The translations under genes were made by a program, and so were the position numbers. A DNA stretch of 64,000 bases from Sesamum alatum (taxonomy: Eukaryota; Streptophyta; Magnoliopsida; Lamiales; Pedaliaceae): NCBI GenBank assembly GCA_034509735.1, contig JACGWO010000011.1:26644979-26708978 (forward strand), written 5' to 3'. The notes beneath the pieces are model-generated. The model ran no database searches, was not told where the DNA came from, and saw nothing but the letters and a program-made list of their open reading frames with translations. Positions 9,570 to 21,572 of this stretch are shown one piece after another. How positions within the stretch are numbered: the stretch's first letter is position 1; each line of letters begins with the position of its first letter.

Positions 9570-12500
9570 TATCAAGGAAAATCTACCAAAATCAGAGTAC
9601 ATGCTGGGGATGGTAGCAAAGTAGTTCCTTCATCCCAATTCACTGCATGTTTAGCCAGAGAGTGTGCAACCATATTACCAGTACGTCGCACAAGAGAGAA
9701 GCAACAAGAATTAAACCTACTAAAAAGCCATAAAATGTCGAAAACAATAGGACCATTCTATGAAGAAGACACCACTGAGGAAGTGATGAGAGAATGTAGG
9801 GAAGCATAGTCTCCTTCAAGCACAATAGACATCCAACCGAAGCGAGAGGCATGTTGTATGGCGATTCTGGCAGTTCAAGCTTCAGCCACTTCGGCAGAAA
9901 TTCGTCGGTGTAGTCAGATCGACACCCACGCAAGACAATGGCCATTGGAATTGCGTGCAACCACCCCCACACCAAAGTCCCTCTCGACTTCGAAAAGTGC
10001 CGTGTCGGAATTAATCTTAATACAACTAGGGGCTGGGGCTAACCACACTGAAGAAACTATAGGCGAGGCCAAACAAGGATGTGGGTCAAGAAAGCCGGAG
10101 AATGCTCCCAAATAATTCCTAGGGAAAGCAACAGCCTGGTCGGGAGCGATTCTTTCATTGTCTGCCAATTTTCGATTCCTTGCCACCAAATGGTCCAACA
10201 TAGAACAAGGAAAACTGGAACTCCGAACGATCAAGTCGAGTCACGAGAATTGGCGCGTCAGTCAGAGACCACTGCCCATCACAAATCTGAGAGGCACCAG
10301 ACCATTCTACTAAACGGACAAAACAAGAAGGTATGTCTATCATTTTCGTCTGGGGTCTGACAGAAGGGACACGCACCTCAAAACCAGGAATCCGTTGGGC
10401 AAGCTTAGGAACCAAAGGAAGGGAATCCGAGCATAACCTCCAACTAAAGTCATAGAACTTATTGGGAACCTTGACATTCCAAATCATTTTCCAGCCCCCT
10501 GGTTTGAGTTCGGTCAGTTGTAGATGAGGACGAAGGACTACTGCGGCGGGATGAATCGAAGGCCAACCGATATGCAAATTTCACCAAGAATGTGCCAGAT
10601 TTTGTAAAGTGCCATACAATCTCATCATCAAGCAAGGCATTACTAGTGGGAATAGACAAGATAGCTACACAATCCGATGGGTCAAAAATAGATTCAACAA
10701 GACACACATTCCCATCAAGAATAGAGAGATCAATGAGGAGACTAACTGTAGTAGGTGGAGGCAACGGAGTGAGCAATTTAGTTGGACGAAAAGAAGGGGT
10801 ACTCGGGATCCAAGGATCGAGCCAAATTCTCGCATTCTGACCATTTCCAATTCACCATCAGTAGCCCATTCGGATGATATCTCGAGATGAGAGAATACTT
10901 TGCCACGTGCAAGACGGTCAAGAACCCAACTCCGTATCGAGGATGGACGTGTGTGGATAATAACATGAACGAAGCAGCTGTCCCACCAAGGATTCGCGAC
11001 GGGTAAGGAGACGCCAAAACTGTTTCGCAAGCATAGCAGTGTAGAACTCCTGAAGATCTCTCAAACCAAGCCCTCTATGGAGTTTCATATGACAGAGACG
11101 ATCCCAAGGTAACCAATGAATTTTCCGGTTGTTTGAAGAACTCCACCAGAATTTAGCAATCATAGACTCGATTTCATGAATAAGGCCATCAGGTAGACGA
11201 AACACCCCCTTCGAATAAGTAGGAATAGATTGCATGACCACTTTGATCAAAATTTCCTTGTCGGCCGAGGACAATTGTTTCTCACCCCAAGAACTGATTC
11301 ACTTCCAAATTCTGTCACGGAGAGAACTAAACACCACCTTTTTGGATCGATCCACCAACGGTAAGCCAAGATATTTGTCATGGCGGTCTAGCACACGAAT
11401 AAGACCACTTGAGATCAAGGCTATCAATTGTTCCGGGTTGTTCTTGCTGAAGACTATAACAGACTTGTGGAGGTTTATCTCTTGCCCTAAGGCCTTCCCG
11501 TACACCTACAAGATAGACTTGATACAGTCCATAGACTCGATAGAAGCTTCACAACATAAGAAGGTGTCATCGACAAAAGACAAGTGGGAAATACTAGGAG
11601 CACTGCGACAAACCCGAATTTAAGCCCGGGAGATCAAGGAACTAAGAGCCTCCATAGACAGAAGGAATAAGTAAGGTGAGAAAGGATCACCCTGACGAAG
11701 GCCACGCTTAGGAATGATCTTACCAAACTGCCTGCCACTCAACACAAAGGAATACGACACAGAGGAAACAGAGAGTAAAACAAGCTCAATAAAGTGATCA
11801 TGGAAACCTAATTTCAACAGTACTTGCCGGAGAAAACTCCACTCGACCTTGTCATACTCCTTGCTTATATCTAGTTTAAGAGCCATGTGCCCCTTCTTAT
11901 CCCAATTCTTACTCTTAGGAAAGTGATTAATCTCAAAAGCAATAAGAATATTATAAAAAATAAGCCTGCCAGGAATGAAAGCAGATTCGGTAGGGGAAAT
12001 GATTTTTATCAAGAAAGGATTTTAAACTATTAGCGATACACTTTGTGACAATTTGCATTATCACATTGCATCGGATAATAGGCCTAAAGTGGGTAATAAG
12101 CTCCGGATTATTGATCTTAGGAATCAACGAAATATGAGTAAAATTAAGATCATGATCCAGAGTACGATCATTCAAAATACTAAGAGCACATTTAAAGATG
12201 TCATGCTTGACGATATGCCAATATTGATGAAAAAAGATCGGGGGCATACCATCAGACCCGGGTGATTTAACGGGTGTAATGTGAGAAATAGCAAATGTGA
12301 CTTCCTCGGCGGTATATGGTTTTATCAACTCCGAGTTCATGTCCGAGTCCACTTTATATGGTAACGCTTCAACCCCACGTTCCAATCATTGGCCGTTGGC
12401 TCGTTTGAATTGAACTCTCCACCAAAGTGATGAGAAATATGATGTGCAATGTCCTGCTTATCCTCCAACCAATTACCATCCAAATCCTTAATACGCTTAA

Positions 12501-13560
12501 TCGAATTCCTTTTAAACGTTCGACTGGCAAAAGAGTGAAAGAACCTCGTATTCCGATCGCCTTTCCTTAAGCCAATGCAACTTAGCACTTTATTTCTGAA
12601 CCACCTCCTCTGCCCGAGTGAGCTCTTCAAGTTCCGATCTAAGGAGGCTCTCTTGTTGTTTAGTTGCGGGGGGTAATACTCTGTCGCTGAATGTGCTAAT
12701 TTCTTCTCAATCTCGGTAATTTTCTTTCAGATAGCTCCACAAGCCGTGTCCTTACGAGCCAACAGTTTCGATCGGCAGAAGCTAACACCTTGCTAAAACT
12801 GAATCTACGCCAAAGAACCGCAAGCAAGTTTCCAAGAATCTGCAACTATTTTCTCATAGTCAGTCGAGCACGCCCATACAGCCTCAAAACCAAAGAGTTT
12901 CAGAAAGTCGTGCCTATGGTCCGAAGTTGGGGATAACTCGACGAGTAGGGGAACGTGATTAGAGTGAACAGAATTAATAGTACGGACCACTGTATTCAGA
13001 AAGGACAACTGCCAATTGTTGTTACCAAAAGCTCTACCCAGTCTCTCAAATATGGTATGTGGTTCCTCACGTCGATTACACCATGTGAAAAATTCACCCA
13101 AGTACCCAAGATCAAATAAACCCGAGTGATCCACAGCCGAGCGAAAGTGTCATAATTGCCATGCAGGACGCGGGAGACGTCCACTTTTTTTCGAGTGATC
13201 AAGTATATTGTTGAAATCCCCCGCAACAAGCCAGGCCCTAGGTGATTGAGACGCTAGTTTGTTCAGTAACTCCCAACTAGTCCGTCATTTAGAAGTGTCT
13301 AGTTCGCCATAGAATCCTGTAAAACGCCAAGGAGGAGAATTATCATCCAAAGTAACTGTAACATCAATGTGATTCTGCGAAAAACTCCGAAGGATACATG
13401 ATAGTGATTTTACCCAAAATATTGCCAAGCTACCACTGCGTCCAGAACTATCCACACCAAAACCATTCATGTTTAGCCGACGACGAAGATGATCAATTTT
13501 ATTAGAAGAACAATTGGTTTCTACAAGGAAAACCAACGAGAGATGGTGTACCGGATAAGA
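9570..13560 (-). pseudogene. LINE ORF2 relic: endonuclease, RT, zf-RVT, RNase H
   Basis: Reading from 13560 down: LVFLVETN (endonuclease Glu), RFTGFYGE, then AGDFNNIL and SNHVPLLVEL, the APE-type endonuclease motifs, with the usual SDH changed to SNH. RT begins around 12400 with KSPGSDGMPPIFFHQYW, ALKLDISKEYDKVEW, and GLRQGDPFSPYLFLLSMEAL. The catalytic block is FVDD at 11566-11577, where the A/V position is V. A linker with WLPWDRLCHMKLHRGLGLRD (near 11130-11060) and a zf-RVT part with WNVKVPNKFYDFSWRL (near 10480) follow. RNase H near 10060-9620 keeps the order INSDTALF, ISAEVAEA and LEGDYASL. Stops such as the one after AEVAEA show it cannot be translated whole. Confidence 0.85.
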
Positions 13561-13763
13561 GACTCCAGGGATTTAACTGTCCAGGGCCCCCCCAACCCCT
13601 GGCAGTTCCAGGATAAGAGACTCATATTGATGTCGGCTGCGGATATGAGAGTCAGACCGGTCTATGAGATCAACATATGCCCGTTTCGCCTTTTTGAAGG
13701 AGATTCCATCGCATCAAGGGTCTCATCAACCAATTTATGTTTCCAGGGTATAGAGATAATTTT

Positions 13764-14578
13764 TCAGACAGTTTTCTTACAACATTTGGTGGAGTGAGAT
13801 GAAGAGGAGTGAGATAGAGATATGGAGGGCTCGGTAGAGGCAGAGAAGATTAAGGGTACGTGCATAAGGGCTATGTTGAGAAGGGGATCCTGTTGAGCAT
13901 CAAACCCCAGTTCATGTTGACATTCACAATACTTTAAAATGTGTCCCAGACAACCGCACCAATAGCAATAATTTGGTAGTCTCTCATAGGTAAAGGATAT
14001 AGTAGATTCCACACCCTTCGAAGTGTGCATCTTTAGAACCCGCCAGAGTGGTGACATCGATACCCACCTGAATCCGCAAAGATGAACCCCAAATCTGACC
14101 GCCACCTTCAAATTCAACATCTCTAAATTGCCTAATCTGATTTTCAATAAATTCAGCCATGTTCCGAGACATCCGTCCGAGTGATAAACCATGAACGTGT
14201 ACAGAAAAATCAACCCAGTTTATATCCACTGAAGTCGGATTATCATCATCTTCCTCCAAGGCTCGAAGAAGGATCAATTTTTTTTTCAAATGCCCAGGGC
14301 CTTCCTTCAATGACACGTTTACGATCGAGTGTATGAATTGAACATATACGGTCGTTCTCAATGAGACGTATATCTAAACCCATGATCGGATTGAAAGCAT
14401 TTGTCAAGGTATACTCATGGCTTCAAAGTTAAAGCTACGATGTCCGAGAAATCGACCAACCAAGTAAAATCTGGGAACCTTCGACTCGCTGTGCCAAGAC
14501 CCTTATAGAACCAACACTGTGTTGTTCCAACTCTGACAGACTAAGAACCTCTTTCATTCTGCTCAGATCGTCATCCAT
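13764..14578 (-). pseudogene. LINE ORF1 relic with zinc knuckle
   Basis: A minus-strand ATG at 14578 gives MDDDLSRMKEVLSLSE, a plausible ORF1 start. After frame breaks comes a DUF4283-like stretch with VDINWVDFSVHVHGLSL and IGxFxxVE-like residues, then IWGSSLRIQVGID. The C-terminal part has a C-x2-C-x4-H-x4-C knuckle, CYWCGCLGHILKYC, near 13925-13970. These are the parts of plant L1 ORF1, an RNA-binding protein that packages the LINE transcript. At least two frameshifts lie between 13984 and 14400. Confidence 0.75.
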
Positions 14579-15104
14579 CGGTCAATAATTCAGACTAAGA
14601 AAGAATAGAAACCAGTAACTGGACACCCAAAACACGAACACGGCGATGAGAAATCCAATACCTGCAAGGATCACAAGAGGATGAAAAACAGGCAGGCAAG
14701 GAAGTGAAGAATTGAAAAGAAAAGTGAAATAGAAAAACCACTAAAAAAGATAGAAGGAGGGTAAGAAGACCACCTAAGGAATAAGTCGGGCGTATAAACG
14801 TCGATGGAGTTGTGCCGGCCAGGGAGCGCACTACTGAGGGGATCTACATAAGGTGAAGCTAGAGGGAATTTTCCATGTAGAAAGGTAAGTTGTGCATGGG
14901 AAAGGAAAGAGGAGCAAGTCAAGGAACTAAAAGGAGAAAGTCAAAGGTAAAAGTTATGATCCTAAAAGGTAAACATATTTTTTTAGTGAAAAGATATTTT
15001 AGTAAAAAAACCATATCTTTTTCTAGTGAAACTTGTAAACACCAAAATAACTTAACGATCATGTGCTTTTTTCTGTCCAAAACTGAGAGTCCGACTAAAT
15101 TTGA

Positions 15105-16260
15105 CTATTTTGAAAGGACAAATTCCATCCAATCCTCCGGTGTTAGTCAAAAGTATCAAGAAACCCCTTGCAACAAAAGAATCTTAATTTACCTCCTTCA
15201 ATTTTTAAAAAATAAGCAAAATACACCGCTCATGAAAGTGGTGTAACACACATGTCCATTTCGTCTTTTTTTTTTTAATTTTTATTTATAGTTTTATTTT
15301 ACAACCGTTGGATCCTATCCTTATAGATCAATGGTCAAGATTCAATTATATATATAATTATATACAAAAAATATAAAATATATAAATATATGTATAATAT
15401 GTATATAGATATATTTATAATATATATGTATATACAAACCCCCTACCCCCAAAGGCGATCGCCCCCCATTCCCAATGTCGGAACGCCCTTCCCCTCAGCC
15501 AGACCGCCTCGTCTCCTCTCCCTACTATCATTGCCACCCTCCTCTCACCGCCTACTTGTGTCCCCCCTTCCCCCACTCCCACATTATCGTTGCCCCCCCC
15601 CCCCCATCACTGCCTGCGCCCTATCGCTTCGCTCCCCTCCCTCCATGCCTTTCCTACCCCTCTCATTTGTTGGCGTCACCCCTCCTCCCACCACCCACAT
15701 CTAGATTGGCGGCCTGGCCGCTTTCTCCCCTTTCGATGCCTCTAATAATTTTTTAAGTATTTTATATTTTTTATTAATATTGTATGTATATTGTATATAT
15801 ATGTATGTGTATGTAAAATTTATATATATATATTAATTATAAAATTTGTTTCAATATTTTACAAATTTATTTTTATAACTTATATAAATTTAAGTCATTG
15901 ATCGAATTCAAATAGATATAAGCTATTAATTTTATACATTACTATTAATTTTAATGTCCATAAATGTGAACTATTAAATCTTATTATATATATATATATA
16001 TATTAACAGTTGAGATTTAATAAGCTAATTAAGACCTACAAAATTTTCTCATTTAGTCAACAATTTCATTTTATAGGTAAAATTTAAACAAAATCGCACG
16101 TCGGGCAGATAATGCAATACCACATGGCATAAAGGGGTATTTTGCTCATTTTTAAAAGAATAGGGAGGTAAATTGAGATTTTTTTTCGTAAGGGGGTGTT
16201 TTCCCATTTTCGAATAATACATGATGGTAAATTGCATTTTGCTCATTTTTTAAAATATGG
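15105..16260. mobile_element. Foldback element with a pyrimidine-rich core, copy A
   Basis: The left arm (about 15110-15250) has CAATTTACCTCC-type blocks, seen as TTAATTTACCTCCTTC and AAGCAAAATACACC. The right arm (about 16095-16245) is its imperfect reverse complement, with GGTATTTTGCTC and GGAGGTAAATTGAG. Between them lie AT-rich stretches and a strongly C/T-rich core at 15437-15740. Elements at 23990-24700 and 56870-57690 have the same architecture. The C-rich core yields proline-rich frames, but no codon bias or motif supports a gene. Confidence 0.5.
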
Positions 16261-16734
16261 GACTAATTTTACAAATTTTCCTATAATTCAGGACTAAAAT
16301 GCAATACTCCTATTAAAACAACGACATAAACATGGTTTTGAGTGGAAACCAACAAGAAGCTGCTCCACACAGGGAATAATCTTTTAACAAAGACTAGTGG
16401 AACTCTTTTACATGAAATTTCCTATGCCAATAGAAAAAGTGAAGTGACTGCAAATGCATGAATATCGTGTGGTTTTTTACTTAATTATTTCATGCTAAAA
16501 AATTCCAATTAAGACAAATTTTGATGATTTGCAATTTTATGTTTTTTCTTCCGACACTCCTTATTTTTAAGATTATCATTTTGCTGTCTCTTTTACATAG
16601 TCACTTTGAAAAATATTTAAGTATTTGTCGTCCCATGTAGTTGAAAGAGTTGAAAGCTTCATTCACAAGGAAATGATTTTAAGAGGACGAAAGAGTTGAA
16701 ATATTTTCTATAGAAAAGAAAAAAAAAACAAAGA
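16261..16734. other. AT-rich spacer, no gene seen
   Basis: It begins with a GGGACTAATTTTAC / CAGGACTAAAATGC motif like the arms of the 8383-15080 family. Otherwise nothing was recognised. Confidence 0.45.
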
Positions 16735-16805
16735 GATCTTGTTGGAAAAAAATACAATTTCTTTTATGTGTTGAGTTGTTCCGCAGGATCGGTCATTCAA
16801 GATCT

Positions 16806-18049
16806 TGTTTGGAAAAATACAATTTGTCATAGAGACAATTGTAGTAATTATTTTGAAATAACAATCAGGTTTACAAACAGTTTTAAAACAAAAACACAAG
16901 AAACGCGTTGGAACCAAATAACACGAAACAGTTAGAAATACGGTTATAGCGATAAAGTAAAACTTACAGTGAGAATTGTATCGTAACAATTCTCAGTCCA
17001 ACGATATGAACAAACCGAATCACATATATAATCTGCTTGCCTTGAAGAAATTATAGGTCCCGTACCAAATGTGCACACGGGTACAACGCAACTTCTTCCA
17101 GGATAAGACGGTTTCAGTTTTAACGGTATGCACTTTACCGAAGAACACCTCGAAACAACACTCAATAGCCTTTTGAAAACGGAAGCTCAAAACTTGAAAA
17201 TGCAGGACAAACACTCTCGGATGTGAGAGAGAAATCCGAGAGAAGAGAGCAAAGAGAGAAGAATACGTGTTGTTCGTATTCTTCGTTGGTGTTCATTGTG
17301 CATACTTTGAAGTGAGCCTTTGCAGCCTTATATAGGCAAAGCTATCAGCGGTTACAACTTCCGCATTAATTACCATCATTAGTGCAGTATTTAGCCACCA
17401 TTAAGGCTGACATAAATAGCCATTAACGGAATTTAAAATGGTTTTAAATATAGGTTTAAAAATCATTAAACGCTATTAAAACCAGACATTAAAACCAGCT
17501 GAAACCGCCACATAAATACGGGAGTTTCAGGTTTTGTAATAAATCAGCATTTAATCCAGGTTTAAAATTTGGTATTAAAGCACCATTAAAATGATTTTTA
17601 AAACAGATATTAAAACCATTTGATAGTCATAAATGCACCGGGTTTTATCAGATAAATTCAAATATTTTTGCTGCAAAAAGATAGATATTGAAACTGAGAC
17701 ATTTGCGCCCGCGCCCGCGTCGGGCGGCGGCAGCGCGCGTACGGGGCAAACCCATGTTCACTCTAGTCTCCATAACACTTCAAACATATATAATGAACAT
17801 TGAACTTGATATAAGGAATTTAAGTTATCCTTAAACTTCCAATGTGGGACAACATTGAGTATCAAACACTCACCCCCACATACACCTCATATCCTTATCA
17901 AGGCTCCACACTTTCCCATCATAATCCTATGTGGGACAAGTGCAATCTCTCTATTTCTCTCACCATCTAATCTATGGATTCACATGTAATTGAACCCATA
18001 TTTTAGAACAATTTGTTATTACAAATTAACATTATAAATGTCAATTACA
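16806..18049 (-). repeat. Copia-2 3' LTR (left copy)
   Basis: About 1244 bases, matching the right copy apart from scattered changes and an extra stretch of about 235 bases (roughly 17440-17680) rich in ATTAAAACC-like words. A short copy of the terminal sequence, TGTTGGAAAAAAATACAATT, precedes it at 16740. Confidence 0.9.
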
Positions 18050-18587
18050 ATAATCCTCCACAAATTCATAGATTTGAACTCAAGCTTCTCTGACTTGCTT
18101 TCAGTAATGGTACCTCTCGGTTTGAACCACTACCTAAGTTATCTAACGTCAGCTGTCACCGGGTCAAATGGAACTAAGCTTTGAATTTGAGCCCGTGGTT
18201 GTGACAGCGTCTGTTAGTGACAACAAGCCACCGGCTTTGTGTTGATCTTTAGGGTTGACACGTTAGGCCATGTGTCCTGATCCTGTTCGTTGAATGTTTT
18301 CAGGAATAACCTCATTCCTTAGTTGCGGCCAAACAACTCCATTCACTTAGTTGGGCGTCTCCAGGGATGCACTGCTTAGCATCTCGTCTATAAAGACTTG
18401 ACCCCATTTAGAGTTAAAACTCTTACTATACTTGCAGTAACAACACCTTCCAGAATTACAGGGGACAGACTCCAGATACAAAATATCAGTCTATTTTTAG
18501 GTGTTCGGATATCCCCTACGACTTGTTAATACCATATTGAACCTTCTTTGTGGGATCTCCACTTAGAAGGTTGGGTTGCTATCATAA

Positions 18588-20069
18588 TTATATCACTGAG
18601 GGGTTCAGTCCCATCCCCAATCTGGATTTTTGTACTTGTGACAGATCTAATCCTTTCGTCAAAGGATCAGCCACATTGTCCTTTGTTCCCGCAAAGTCAA
18701 TGCCTATAACTCTGTCCGACACTAATGCCCTTATAGACTTAAGTCTAACTTGGATGTGTCTTTTCATCTTTTGGTTGTATTTACGACTCTGAACCTTAGC
18801 TATTGTGGTCTGACTATCACAATATACAGCAATAGGTGGAAGAGGTTGGCTTACAATGGGAAGTTGTAGTAACAACCCATACAACCATTCTGCCTCGGTA
18901 CCAGTCGTATCCAACACACATAACTCGGCTTCAAAAGTAGATCGGGTTATAAAAGTCTGTTTTCCAGACTTCCAGGAGACTGCGCCCCCACCTAAGGTAA
19001 ACACATATCCTGAACACCCATTAGTTCCGGAGTTTTTGGCTATCCAGTTAGCATCACTATAACCTTCCAAAACAGCAGGGAATCTGCCATAATGAATGGA
19101 CAGTGACACTGTGCCCTTAAGGCACCTTAGTACCCTATCCAAAGCTCCCCAATGAGTTTTGACCGGAAAACTCGTGTATCTAGCCAGCTTCGAGACAGAA
19201 AATGAAATGTCTGGTCTCGTGCCATTTGCCAGATATTGTAAACTCCCAATAATTTGGGAATACCTTAGTTGTGCAACAGGTATACCACTTTCATTTTTTA
19301 ATAAAGCCATAGAAGGATCATATGGTGTCTTAGCAATTCTACTGTTCTGATAGCCAAATTTCTCAATTATCGTCTCAACATAGTGAGATTGAGAAATAGT
19401 TATCCCATCAGTTGACAGAATCAACTTGATGCCAAGAATTACATTAGCCTCACCCATATCCTTCATTTCAAACTTATTTTTCAAAAATGACTTGGTTTCT
19501 GTTATAATGTCTAAAGAAAATCCTATTAACAGAATATCATCTACATACAGGCATAGAATGATAATTTTATCTCCTTTAACTTTACAGTAAACGCACTTGT
19601 CATTCTCATTCACGATGAAGCCAAACGCAAGAATAGTTTTATCAAACTTTTCATGCCACTGTTTGGGTGCTTGCTTAAGTCCATAAAGAGACTTAACAAG
19701 TTTACAAACCTTGTGCTCGTTACCATGAGCTACAAATCCCTCAGGTTGGTCCATGTATATCTCTTCCTCTAGTTCACCATACAAGAAGGCTGTTTTCACA
19801 TCTATCTGGTGAACCGGAAGATTATACACTGAAGCCAATTCTATAAGCACCCGGATTGTAGTCAACCAAGCTACCGGAGAATAGGTATCGAAATAGTCTA
19901 TTCCCTCCTTTTGTTTAAAACCCTTAGCCACCAATCTGGCCTTAAACTTATCAATGGTCCCATCAGGTTTCAGTTTCTTCTTAAAGAATCCACTTACACC
20001 CAATTTGTAGTACACCCCGGAGGGGAGATCGACTAGCACCCATGTCCTGTTAGAGGCAATGGAATCCAT
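18588..20069 (-). CDS. Copia-2 reverse transcriptase-RNase H, open frame of 493 codons
   Basis: The frame opens near the start of the RT domain (NRTWVLVDLPSG) and runs without a stop through [18 protein letters not shown], the catalytic YVDD (near 19536-19547), then TRPDISFSVSKLARY. RNase H follows, with acidic residues in YSDANW, TFEAEL and YCDSQTT, ending in DNVADPLTKGL and a stop after NPSVI. In a working element this would be part of the Gag-Pol polyprotein that copies the RNA into DNA. Here it is cut off from gag, protease and integrase by upstream stops, and the methionine used as start is arbitrary. Length and domain order match the Copia family. Confidence 0.85.
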   Translation of the reverse strand: MDSIASNRTWVLVDLPSGVYYKLGVSGFFKKKLKPDGTIDKFKARLVAKGFKQKEGIDYFDTYSPVAWLTTIRVLIELASVYNLPVHQIDVKTAFLYGELEEEIYMDQPEGFVAHGNEHKVCKLVKSLYGLKQAPKQWHEKFDKTILAFGFIVNENDKCVYCKVKGDKIIILCLYVDDILLIGFSLDIITETKSFLKNKFEMKDMGEANVILGIKLILSTDGITISQSHYVETIIEKFGYQNSRIAKTPYDPSMALLKNESGIPVAQLRYSQIIGSLQYLANGTRPDISFSVSKLARYTSFPVKTHWGALDRVLRCLKGTVSLSIHYGRFPAVLEGYSDANWIAKNSGTNGCSGYVFTLGGGAVSWKSGKQTFITRSTFEAELCVLDTTGTEAEWLYGLLLQLPIVSQPLPPIAVYCDSQTTIAKVQSRKYNQKMKRHIQVRLKSIRALVSDRVIGIDFAGTKDNVADPLTKGLDLSQVQKSRLGMGLNPSVI

Positions 20070-20131
20070 CTCACTTTTGACAGCTTCCTTCTAATGCTTG
20101 ACTTCAGAAGAAGCCATAGCATCTTTGAGGG

Positions 20132-21281
20132 TTACAGGCTCGTCCTCAATATTGTAAGTGACAAAGTTACTTCCAAAATCCTTGACGATCCTAGCTCTCT
20201 TACTCCGTTTAGGTTCATCTGACTCTTCATGAGTCTGACTTGTACACTAGGATTAACCGCCACATTTGTCATCTTTTTCACATGTTCATGAATAGAATTG
20301 GAGGCAAGTGAATCATCAAGTGAAACACTAGGAGGTATTCCCGTTTTCATGGAAAATACATCTTCCAGGAAAGTAGCATCACGAAATTCGACTATTGTGT
20401 TGACCTCAATGCCTGGAATTTCTGATTTAATAACCAGAAATCTCAGTGTATAATTTGTCTCCACATAGCCCAAGAACACAGCATTCAACTGTCTTAGGGC
20501 CCAATTTCTTTCTCTTGTGTTCAGGGACCAATATCTTAGCTAGGCACCCCACATTCGAAAGTATTTGAGGCTAGGCTTCCACCATTTCCATAACTCGAAA
20601 GGAGTACTCCCATTGTGTTTCAGAGGGACTCTATTCAGAATATGGCAAGTCGTATTCAAAGCCTCTCCCCACAAATACTTAGGTAACCCAGAGGTTAACA
20701 GAAGACTGTTAATCATGTCTTTAGGTTCTATTCTTTCATTTAGCTATTCTATTAGACGAAGGAGAATATAGAGGAGTCTCCTTATGAATTATACCAAAAT
20801 TTTGACAAAATTCACTAAACTTACTCGACTTATATTCTCCTCCTCTATCAGACCTTAATCGTTTAAGTTTCTTACCAGTTTGGGTTTCTGCTTTATTTTT
20901 AAGAAAAATAAATTTATCTAATGCTTCATCTTTATTACGCATGAGAAAGACATAACAGTATCTACTGCAATCATCTATAAAGGTTATAAAATATCTCTTG
21001 TGGTCATTAGTGTGCACTAAATCAAGTATTTCCGAATCCCTTTCAACTGATTGATAGGGTTTCCTAACTTGTTTAGCTTCTACACAAATTTCACATTTGT
21101 GACCTCGTTCAATTTCATGACTAGGTATTAAATTAAGATTCATCATTCGTTTGATTGAACCCAAATTTAAATGACCTAATCTACTATGCCACAAAGAAGT
21201 AGATTCGATATTCAAAACAATAGAATCAGATTCAGCAATATCATTGCTATCAACTCGAATTTTGAATAACCCATCAGACAA
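20132..21281 (-). pseudogene. Copia-2 integrase relic
   Basis: The minus-strand frame from 21281 holds SLWHSRLGHLNLGSIKRM (GAG-preintegrase), CEICVEAKQ, then DLVHTN and RSDRGGEYKSSKFSEFC from the integrase core, ending with HKETPLYSPSSNRIAK near 20736. A second frame, 20488-20132, carries the later LVNAVFLGYVETNYTLRFLV region. The stretch between needs frame changes. Integrase inserts the cDNA; this copy is broken. Confidence 0.85.
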
Positions 21282-21323
21282 ATATCCTTTGCCAACAAAA
21301 ATTAAATTAAATTCGATATTAAA

Positions 21324-21572
21324 TTAAGATTCATATCCCTCACTAACTATTACAGAACCACTGATAATGTTTCTCCTAACAATAGGTACATGGTTAACTC
21401 TTTGCAACGACAGAATGCGCCCTGAAGGAAACTTCAAGTCCACGCTTCCTATCCCAAGTACTTCAGCAGTACTAGAATTCCCCATGCTTACTATCCTTCT
21501 ATTTATGGATTGATAAGACACAAAAAGCGATTTATCAGCACAGACGTGCACATTTGCTCCAGTATCAATCAA
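21324..21572 (-). pseudogene. Copia-2 protease relic
   Basis: LIDTGANVHVCADKSLF carries the aspartic protease D-T-G-A active site. It is followed by VDLKFPSGRILSLQRVNHVP and a conserved IVRRNIISGS strand. The frame is separated from gag by a stop at 21573 and from the integrase frame by stops near 21310. Confidence 0.85.

Larger units (their letters stand above)
9538..14900 (-). mobile_element. L1-type LINE (non-LTR retrotransposon), degenerate
   Basis: On the minus strand an ORF1 with a CCHC knuckle is followed by an ORF2 with endonuclease, reverse transcriptase, zinc-finger-like and RNase H parts. The element ends in an A-tail, seen as a T run at 9538-9550. This order is that of plant L1-type LINEs with an added RNase H. 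Many stops and frameshifts interrupt both ORFs. The 5' boundary near 14900 is an estimate, and no target duplication was recovered, perhaps because of decay or 5' truncation. It sits inside the MITE at 9327-15028, so it is younger than that MITE. Confidence 0.9.
9327..15028. mobile_element. CACTA-like MITE split by a LINE
   Basis: The left end CACTACCAAAAAAAAATTG (9327) and the right end, reversed, CACTAGAAAAAGATATGGTT (ends at 15028) face each other across the 5-kb LINE. AAA flanks both sides (9324-9326 and 15029-15031) as a 3-bp duplication. The left part (9327-9537) shares ATTTACTATGATTTTTA-type blocks with neighbouring copies. Without the LINE the element would be a few hundred bases. Confidence 0.55.
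8383..15080. mobile_element. Outer inverted-repeat element holding a nest of MITEs and a LINE
   Basis: The left arm (about 8383-8461) contains TTTAGTCCTGAACTATAGGG and AATGGCTAATTTTAATCC. The right arm is its imperfect reverse complement and is itself split: about 9280-9326, continuing at 15032-15080 after the inner element. Once the inner element is taken out, the two halves of the right arm line up with the left arm. The same arm motif (TTTAGTCC, TATGGGGT) frames the element at 56112-57845, so this looks like a family. The outer ends and target duplication are not fixed. Confidence 0.45.

Noticed and set aside
15390..15756. Proline-rich frames of about 100 codons
   Set aside because: They follow from the C/T-rich core of a foldback element. 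Two overlapping frames are equally open, and there is no domain.
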